64,000 bases of DNA from Candidatus Gastranaerophilales bacterium. Lineage in GTDB: Bacteria > Cyanobacteriota > Vampirovibrionia > Gastranaerophilales > Gastranaerophilaceae. The stretch covers positions 59,407 to 123,406 of the forward strand of contig CANPYC010000002.1 of assembly GCA_947587615.1 (NCBI GenBank), written 5' to 3'. Position numbers and translations under genes: made by a program. The notes under the pieces are model-generated. The model searched no databases and was not told the origin of the DNA. It saw only the letters and a list, made by a program, of their open reading frames with translations. Positions 59,400-64,000 of this stretch are shown here, in pieces (position 1 is the stretch's first letter; every line of letters starts with the position of its first letter).

Positions 59400-60999
59400 T
59401 AAATAATCTTAGGGCGTTTAGCTCAGTTGGTAGAGCGCCTCCCTTACAAGGAGGATGTCGGGAGTTCGAGCCTCTCAACGCCCAATTTAAAAGACTCATC
59501 CGAACACTATCGGGTGAGTCTTTTAAATTGCTAAAAGGTATCTCTACAATATTATCATTTGCATAGTTATAAGCGATTGTTACGGTTTCCTCATTTAAAA
59601 TAACCGTATTAACAAATGTATCAATAATTTGTTTTTTATATTTTTCGTCTTTGATATTTCCGTTTCTGAATTGTTCAAGCCAATATATAACCTGCTCTTT
59701 TTTTACTTTTGGTGCATTGACTTTGCATTCTTCAAATTTAACCTCATCTTCTAACTGTGCTTGCCTTGATTCCAATTCAACTAATCTGTCTTTTGTGGAA
59801 TCCGTTACAATTCCTTGCTCAATAGCTTTGAGCATATTTTTTATACTGTTTTGTGTCTGTTGTAGTTCTTTTTGAGCGGCTTTCAGCATAACATTGTCAA
59901 TGTTTTTTTCTTGCAGATTTTCTATACATTGACCTATAAACTCAATTAAATCATCCTTTAAAACTATTTCTCTTGTTGCATCCACAACAAGATTTTCAAA
60001 CCAATCTTTTTTTATCGATTTTGTTTTACAGCCTTTTCGCCTTTTTTTATTAGTGCAAGTATAGTAATAATATGTATTTCCGTTTTTACTTGTTCCGCTA
60101 TCACCAATTAATGCACCGCCACAACTTCCGTCATAGGCTTTACCTGACAATAAAAAACATATATCATTAAGCCTTTTTTTAGATTTTCTATGCTGATTCA
60201 TTTCCACCCTCGTTTTCACTTTTTCAAACAAATCTTTACTTATTATGGCAGGAATTTTATCTTCGCTATAAACATTTTTCATATCAGGGTCTTTGCTTAT
60301 ATAATTATATATGCCTAAATATTTGCAATTATTAAACATTGTATGAAATGAATTTTTGTTAAATTCTTTGCCCTTTGTTGTTCTATATCCTCTTTTGTTT
60401 AAATCTTCACTAATTGAAGTTGCTTTTTCGCCCGAAGCGTACCGGGCAAATATCTCACGCAAAATAGGAGCTTTATCTTCATCTAAGACATATTTTTTAT
60501 TTTTATCAAGTTTAAAACCAAAAGGAACGCATCCTCCAATAGCTTTACCCTGTAAAGCATTATCATATAAACCCCTCATTACTTTTTGTCTTAATTCTTC
60601 TGAATAATACTCATCAAGAGCTTCTAACATCTTTTCTAAGATTATTCCCTCCGGGCCGTCAGGTATACTCATTTTTGAGTAAATTACTTTTACACCAAGT
60701 TTTTTAAGTTTTCTTTTATAAATTGTTGCATCATAAGTATTTCTCGCAAAACGGCTTGTTTGATAGCATATTACATAATCAAATAAGCCTTTTTCAGCAT
60801 CTTTAAGCATACGCAAAAAATCAGGTCTATTGTCTGTTTTTCCTGTCAAATGGCGGTCGATATAATCGTGGATAACAATTAAACCCTTTTCTTTTGCTAA
60901 CCGATGATTTTCCCTTAGCTGACCTGTTATACTTTCTTCTCTTTGTTTTCGACCCGGAGAGAATCTGTTATAAGTTACAGCTCTATTTCCTTGACTCAT
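59347..60999 (-). CDS. Large serine recombinase/integrase
   Basis: A 550-residue site-specific recombinase. The resolvase-type catalytic domain has the nucleophile Ser14 in AVTYNRFSPGRKQREESI and the conserved DYVICYQTSRFARNTYDA. The recombinase domain (GKAIGGCVPFGFKLDKN, FARYASGEKATSISEDLNKR) and the zinc ribbon (SGKAYDGSCGGALIG, YTCTNKKRRKGC) follow, then a coiled coil. The last 50 residues or so are translated from the antisense strand of tRNA-Val and its terminator, so the natural C-terminus may end differently in the free element. It probably integrates the element into the tRNA-Val locus. Confidence 0.93.
   Translation of the reverse strand: MSQGNRAVTYNRFSPGRKQREESITGQLRENHRLAKEKGLIVIHDYIDRHLTGKTDNRPDFLRMLKDAEKGLFDYVICYQTSRFARNTYDATIYKRKLKKLGVKVIYSKMSIPDGPEGIILEKMLEALDEYYSEELRQKVMRGLYDNALQGKAIGGCVPFGFKLDKNKKYVLDEDKAPILREIFARYASGEKATSISEDLNKRGYRTTKGKEFNKNSFHTMFNNCKYLGIYNYISKDPDMKNVYSEDKIPAIISKDLFEKVKTRVEMNQHRKSKKRLNDICFLLSGKAYDGSCGGALIGDSGTSKNGNTYYYYTCTNKKRRKGCKTKSIKKDWFENLVVDATREIVLKDDLIEFIGQCIENLQEKNIDNVMLKAAQKELQQTQNSIKNMLKAIEQGIVTDSTKDRLVELESRQAQLEDEVKFEECKVNAPKVKKEQVIYWLEQFRNGNIKDEKYKKQIIDTFVNTVILNEETVTIAYNYANDNIVEIPFSNLKDSPDSVRMSLLNWALRGSNSRHPPCKGGALPTELNALRLFTCQRLQGGTYSVFVSCR
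59412..59484 (+). tRNA. tRNA-Val (anticodon TAC)
   Basis: Complete cloverleaf: acceptor GGGCGTT/AACGCCC, D arm GCTC/GAGC, anticodon stem CCTCC/GGAGG with loop CTTACAA (TAC), T arm GGGAG/CTCTC with TTCGAGC. No CCA encoded. It is overlapped antisense by the recombinase frame and forms the left boundary of an integrated element. Confidence 0.97.
59484..59529 (+). terminator. Terminator after tRNA-Val, inside the recombinase frame
   Basis: A long imperfect stem pairs 59484-59498 with 59515-59529 (AATTTAAAAGACTCA and complement) with additional CCG/CGG pairs inside. The T-run is part of the stem. It also lies within the 3' end of the antisense recombinase frame. Confidence 0.75.
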
Positions 61000-61008
61000 A
61001 ATTTTATT

Positions 61009-61176
61009 TTACCCCAAAAGTTTATTTTCGTTCCTATTTTTTAACCATATCTTATAATTTCTTTGCACGTTGGGGTCTTTGAAATAATCCTCAACCATTG
61101 GCAAAATATTTCTTGCTATAAGTTCTTGGTTTGTTTTGCTTATTTTGGCAATATTTATAATATTATTTTTCCTGTT
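61009..61176 (-). pseudogene. Small element ORF without a usable start
   Basis: The open frame ends at TAA 61009-61011. It encodes INIAKISKTNQELIARNI and MVEDYFKDPNVQRNYKIWLK, which looks like real protein. No ATG, GTG or TTG lies in front of it; upstream it is closed by TAG, and another frame with VEQEK would join it if one A were removed from the A run near 61168. It is either a frameshifted gene or uses a rare ATT start. Confidence 0.35.
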
Positions 61177-61190
61177 CTACCTCTTTTCTA

Positions 61191-61445
61191 TTAATAATAC
61201 ATTGAATTTCTTTGATATAAACTCGTATCAAATAATTTTTGTTGGACTCCGGGAGCTTTACCTTTAAGAATTTTATCAAAACAAGCTGCAGCAAGAGCCA
61301 TAAGTTTTATTTGTTCCTCTGCTTCCTCTTTTGTCTTTTTGCCTGTGGCAATTAATTTAGGATATACCGATTTTCTTAATGCGGTTTCTCTTTCACATTC
61401 TTTTTTTAATTTTTCGATTATTTCAAAATTGATTAAATCAGCCAT
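61191..61445 (-). CDS. Small element protein, 84 aa
   Basis: An 84-residue charged helical protein (INFEIIEKLKKECERETALR, GKKTKEEAEEQIKLMALA) of a type common in phage or integrative elements of this lineage. No motif beyond a helical hairpin. It overlaps the 121-aa gene upstream by eight bases, so the two are translated from one leftward transcript. Function unknown. Confidence 0.65.
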   Translation of the reverse strand: MADLINFEIIEKLKKECERETALRKSVYPKLIATGKKTKEEAEEQIKLMALAAACFDKILKGKAPGVQQKLFDTSLYQRNSMYY

Positions 61446-61740
61446 TTATTTGTCCCTGCTTTGTTTCTTTGATTATGTCGTTATATTGCGTTGTTAGTCT
61501 GCGATATTCAATTTCGCAATCTTTGTTTATTTCTTTTTCGGTAAAAAGTTCTTCCCTTAATTCAAGAATTTGATTTAATAATGCCGATATAACCAAATCT
61601 GCCATTAAGCCATTTTCTATTTTTTGGGGCTTGTTTTCAGTTGTTTTTAAAAAGACTTCGTACCCTTTTCTTATGGCGCTATTTCTTATTATTTTTATAT
61701 CCCGATTCTCAAAAATTATATTGTTTGCTTCTTCTGTCAT
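61438..61740 (-). CDS. Small element protein, about 100 aa
   Basis: The ATG at 61740 (MTEEANNIIFENRDIKIIRN) has AGAGGA nine bases upstream and is preferred over the longer frame reaching 61803. The product is helical, with coiled-coil character in LLNQILELREELFTEKEINK. No domain is recognised. It overlaps the next gene by eight bases. Likely part of the integrated element rather than the core genome. Confidence 0.65.
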   Translation of the reverse strand: MTEEANNIIFENRDIKIIRNSAIRKGYEVFLKTTENKPQKIENGLMADLVISALLNQILELREELFTEKEINKDCEIEYRRLTTQYNDIIKETKQGQING

Positions 61741-61919
61741 TTTATAATTCCTCTTATTAAGCCTATAATAAGTGTACATAGAGGAGTAAAAAGGCATAAG
61801 CAAGACAACACAGAAAAAATTGATACGGTGTTACTGCTGATTTTACAACACAAAATTGAGCAAAAATTGTACAGAGTGTAATATAAATTGTACTCAATAT
61901 TATTGTTTTTAAATCTAAA

Positions 61920-62258
61920 TCATCCATTTTGTTTATCCTTTCTAATTATACTGTCTTGCGTTGTAAAGCCGTTTGGATATCTTTGTTGTAATTTTTGAAT
62001 GTTCTTTTCAAATACATCCTCTAAATCAATATTGAAAGAATCGGTTAAGCCTATCAGATACCACATTAAATCTCCGATTTCTTTAATAAGAATTTGTTTA
62101 TCAAATGGGTGGTTATGAAAAGCGACTTTTTTCAAGTAGTCCACGACTTCGCCTGTTTCTCCCATTAAACCGAAACATAACATATATATTTTGGTGTCAA
62201 GTGTGTCTGTCCAAGTTTCAGTTCTTTTTCGTTGTTCTCTGTATGCTTGTAAATTCAT
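61920..62258 (-). CDS. MazG-like nucleotide pyrophosphohydrolase
   Basis: A 112-residue all-alpha NTP pyrophosphatase-like protein. The metal-binding motif pattern is FGLMGETGEVVDYLKKVAFH (ExxE region) and IKEIGDLMWYLIGLTDSF (ExxD). Phages and mobile elements often carry MazG homologues that hydrolyse non-canonical or alarmone nucleotides to favour growth. AAGGAG precedes the ATG. Its start overlaps the end of the YopX gene by 41 bases. Confidence 0.9.
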   Translation of the reverse strand: MNLQAYREQRKRTETWTDTLDTKIYMLCFGLMGETGEVVDYLKKVAFHNHPFDKQILIKEIGDLMWYLIGLTDSFNIDLEDVFEKNIQKLQQRYPNGFTTQDSIIRKDKQNG

Positions 62259-62667
62259 TTTCTTCTCCTTTTAATAGTTCGGGGTTTTCGTAGATGTTGC
62301 CTATGATTTCAAAATGTCGTGCATCTGTTATACTCCATTTTGTATAATCCGTAGGGAATATTTCTTTTATTTTAAAAGAGGCATATTTATCTTCATAACT
62401 AATAACAAATAGAGTGTTATCTCGCAAACCTCTCATTATATCCCCCTCATAAACCAGTTTGCCGTTTTCATCTTCCAGTCCAGTACAACGCATCACAACC
62501 ATTTTTTTGTCAAAATCAAGGTCAGTTTGGTCAATGACGAACTTGCCCAATGTTTCCATATAGGTTTCAACCTTTGCCACATAGCCTGTTGAAGTTATGA
62601 CAAAATCATTGTAGTGCATCATTTTTTCTTGTGGATCCCACATTCTTGCTTTTAGTCCATCTTGCAT
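62218..62667 (-). CDS. YopX-family protein
   Basis: A 149-residue phage-type protein. The conserved YopX core is visible in ARMWDPQEKMMHYNDFVI, MRCTGLEDENGKLVYEGDIM and the ending RHFEIIGNIYENPELL. YopX proteins occur in prophages of many Gram-positive and other bacteria; function unknown. It overlaps the MTase gene stop by 16 bases and the MazG gene start by 41 bases. Confidence 0.88.
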   Translation of the reverse strand: MQDGLKARMWDPQEKMMHYNDFVITSTGYVAKVETYMETLGKFVIDQTDLDFDKKMVVMRCTGLEDENGKLVYEGDIMRGLRDNTLFVISYEDKYASFKIKEIFPTDYTKWSITDARHFEIIGNIYENPELLKGEENEFTSIQRTTKKN

Positions 62668-63578
62668 TTTTTTGCCTCATTTTCTATATCTATAATTTTT
62701 TTAATAATTTCATATACTACATTTACAGTTACAGAATTCCCTGCAATTTTATAAAGTTGCGTGTCGGGAATACCTTTACTGCCTTTATAAAAAACCTCAT
62801 CCGAATAACCCTGCAATCTAAAACATTCAAGAGGGGATAATCTGCGTATTATTTTTTGTGTATCCAAAATACATACAGAGCCTTTTGAAGCATTACCGCT
62901 ATGGCTACTCAAACAAGGGCTTGGTGCGTTACTACTATATATTCGATTATCCTGTCGAAATTGTTTGCCAAAATTCTTTTCACCAATTCCACCTATAACT
63001 TTAGGTTTATTTTCAACAAGTAAATTGTTATACTCCCATTGACTTTTAGATATTGTCGGACAAAGTTCTTTTATTCCACCTTTATTATTTCCTCTTGATA
63101 ATTGCACAATCAAAGGTTGTCGGCATAAATCAGTTTGAGTTCTTAAAGTGCCTACATCATTACGATTTTCACAAACCCATTTTTCTTTTGAATTTTTCCA
63201 ATAGATTACAGTTTGAGTTGCTCGATTATTTTCTCTTGCTGCGATTGCGAGAGGAAATATTTTTCCGATACCGTATTTTCGAGGATATCCGACAATAAAC
63301 ACTCGTTCTCGGTTTTGTGGTACTCCAAAGAATTTAGAATTAAGTAATGCCCATTCGATAGAATATATCCCAATGTTGGAGAGAATTCTAAGTATTGTTT
63401 GGAAAGTTTTTCCGTTGTCGTGATTAAGTAACCCTTTAACATTTTCGAGTACAAAATATTTGGGTCTTTTGTCTTTAAGAATTCGTGCAACATCAAAAAA
63501 GAGTGTACCTCTTGTGTCAATAAAACCTCGTCTTTTTCCTGCAATAGAGAAAGCTTGGCAAGGAAATCCTGCAAGCAA
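62652..63578 (-). CDS. Cytosine-5 DNA methyltransferase lacking motif I (N-terminal truncated)
   Basis: A Dcm-type enzyme of at least 308 residues. Motif IV LAGFPCQAFSIAG (catalytic Cys), VI FVLENVKGLL, VIII SKFFGVPQNRERVFIVGY, IX RRLSPLECFRLQGYSDEVF and X YKIAGNSVTVNVVYEI are intact. The frame is open upstream only about 24 more codons (GDLPKFD before DILLAGFP) to a TGA, so the SAM-binding motif I (FxGxG region) is missing. The start at TTG 63578 is therefore artificial. Either the gene is truncated by insertion or a rare split methyltransferase. Confidence 0.85.
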   Translation of the reverse strand: MLAGFPCQAFSIAGKRRGFIDTRGTLFFDVARILKDKRPKYFVLENVKGLLNHDNGKTFQTILRILSNIGIYSIEWALLNSKFFGVPQNRERVFIVGYPRKYGIGKIFPLAIAARENNRATQTVIYWKNSKEKWVCENRNDVGTLRTQTDLCRQPLIVQLSRGNNKGGIKELCPTISKSQWEYNNLLVENKPKVIGGIGEKNFGKQFRQDNRIYSSNAPSPCLSSHSGNASKGSVCILDTQKIIRRLSPLECFRLQGYSDEVFYKGSKGIPDTQLYKIAGNSVTVNVVYEIIKKIIDIENEAKKCKMD

Positions 63579-63624
63579 AATGTCGAATTTTGGTAAGTCC
63601 CCTGTATTAATTTTAGTTCTCCTT

Positions 63625-63903
63625 TCAGTTTTCTTCGTGCTTTCTGTTATATATCAGTTTCCACCTCGATATTTTGTATTTTTGTTTAAATTGTTCATCC
63701 GTTAGGTTTTTTATTGCGATAAAATGTAGTTGTTCGTGAATCGGTATTGATATTAAAATTAATTTCTGTTTAATTCCCCTCATTTCGTACCATTCCTCAT
63801 TCCCTGTGTATGCTTCATATTCTATGTAGTGATGAAGATTGAATCTTGAATGGTCGTAATCATCAGTTGATTTTATCCAACTCACAGGAACAAGCTGCCC
63901 CAT
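63625..63903 (-). CDS. Small HNH-like element protein
   Basis: A 92-residue protein rich in His and Trp (RFNLHHYIEYEAYTGNEEWY, ISIPIHEQLHFIAIKN). The order LHH then IHEQLH suggests a His-Me finger (HNH) fold, though I cannot confirm catalytic residues. It lies just upstream of the truncated methyltransferase and overlaps the place where its missing N-terminus would be expected. It ends with KHEEN and a TGA. Part of the integrated element. Confidence 0.5.
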   Translation of the reverse strand: MGQLVPVSWIKSTDDYDHSRFNLHHYIEYEAYTGNEEWYEMRGIKQKLILISIPIHEQLHFIAIKNLTDEQFKQKYKISRWKLIYNRKHEEN

Positions 63904-63939
63904 TTTGTTGAGAAGATAAATTGGATATCATTAATATAT

Positions 63940-64000
63940 ATGAATATATTAAATGCGTTATTTAGAGCTTGGGATAGAGACAAAAACCCCGATTTATACC
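63940..64000 (+). CDS. Partial CDS at the window edge
   Basis: From ATG 63940 the frame MNILNALFRAWDRDKNPDLY is open to the end of the window, in a coding-like composition. There is no strong ribosome-binding site. It is divergent from the HNH-like gene, so it would begin a rightward operon of the element. Only 20 codons are visible; the call is weak. Confidence 0.35.
   Translation, partial: MNILNALFRAWDRDKNPDLY

Noticed and set aside
63053..63705. Plus- and minus-strand ORFs across the methyltransferase
   Set aside because: Shadows of the conserved methyltransferase frame.

Overview
The window is strongly AT-rich bacterial chromosome. It reads as a gut-type non-photosynthetic cyanobacterium of the Gastranaerophilales (Melainabacteria/Vampirovibrionia). 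This is inferred from lineage-typical hypothetical proteins (for example the 340-residue protein starting MGLAASQARFLGLTARK), from many short N-rich leaders carrying an I/V-x-F-(K/Q/G/S) motif, and from the LexA-like, GH57/DUF3536, LCP and CHASE2-GGDEF complement. No rRNA or database comparison is available, so the assignment is an inference.

Layout. 1-5722: a small accessory island bounded by a 27-bp perfect inverted repeat (26-52 and 5669-5695). It carries three unknown genes, an IS1595-family transposase and a self-contained type IIG restriction-modification enzyme preceded by a translationally coupled 29-codon ORF with a G7 tract. 5725-7772: small secreted protein, thioredoxin, small tagged protein, glycosyltransferase. 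7957-8802: tRNA-Ala(TGC) and tRNA-Arg(CCG) bracketing a decayed integrase remnant. 8824-31000: housekeeping and envelope genes (MFS and DMT-like proteins, LmeA-like, SPFH, pyrimidine-nucleoside phosphorylase, RlmH, dicarboxylate symporter, NagA-like, GH57, ABC exporter with an altered Walker A, LCP ligase, CHASE2-diguanylate cyclase). 31049-32816: a LexA/UmuD-like self-cleaving repressor directly followed by a Y-family polymerase. 32845-37047: leftward run of a polysaccharide pyruvyltransferase-like gene, a HisA-HisI-HisE fusion, HisD and a DUF374 acyltransferase. 37183-38467: two adjacent pseudogenes (an XRE regulator with two stops and an AlgJ/AlgX-like protein) next to an intact AlgI-type MBOAT. 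40046-58748: SDR, B12-radical SAM, ZIP transporter, sigma-28, TpiA, phosphoesterase, dGTPase, three tandem GNAT-like paralogues, BioA, two J-domain membrane proteins sharing a 200-bp near-identical 5' end, Xer recombinase, acyl-CoA ligase, histidine kinase with TPR partner, MsbA-like exporter.

59313-64000: a tRNA-Val(TAC) gene with an 87-bp duplicated 5' portion marks the left edge of an integrated element (prophage or integrative element). It carries a large serine recombinase whose 3' end reads antisense through the tRNA, then two small ORFs, MazG-like and YopX proteins, a cytosine-5 methyltransferase lacking its motif I region and an HNH-like small ORF. The element continues beyond the right edge.

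The accessory interest is concentrated in the left restriction island, the decayed integrase locus and the right-hand element. Within the core, the most unusual items are the hisA-hisIE fusion, the J-domain/TonB protein, the tandem GNAT trio and the shared N-terminal motif.
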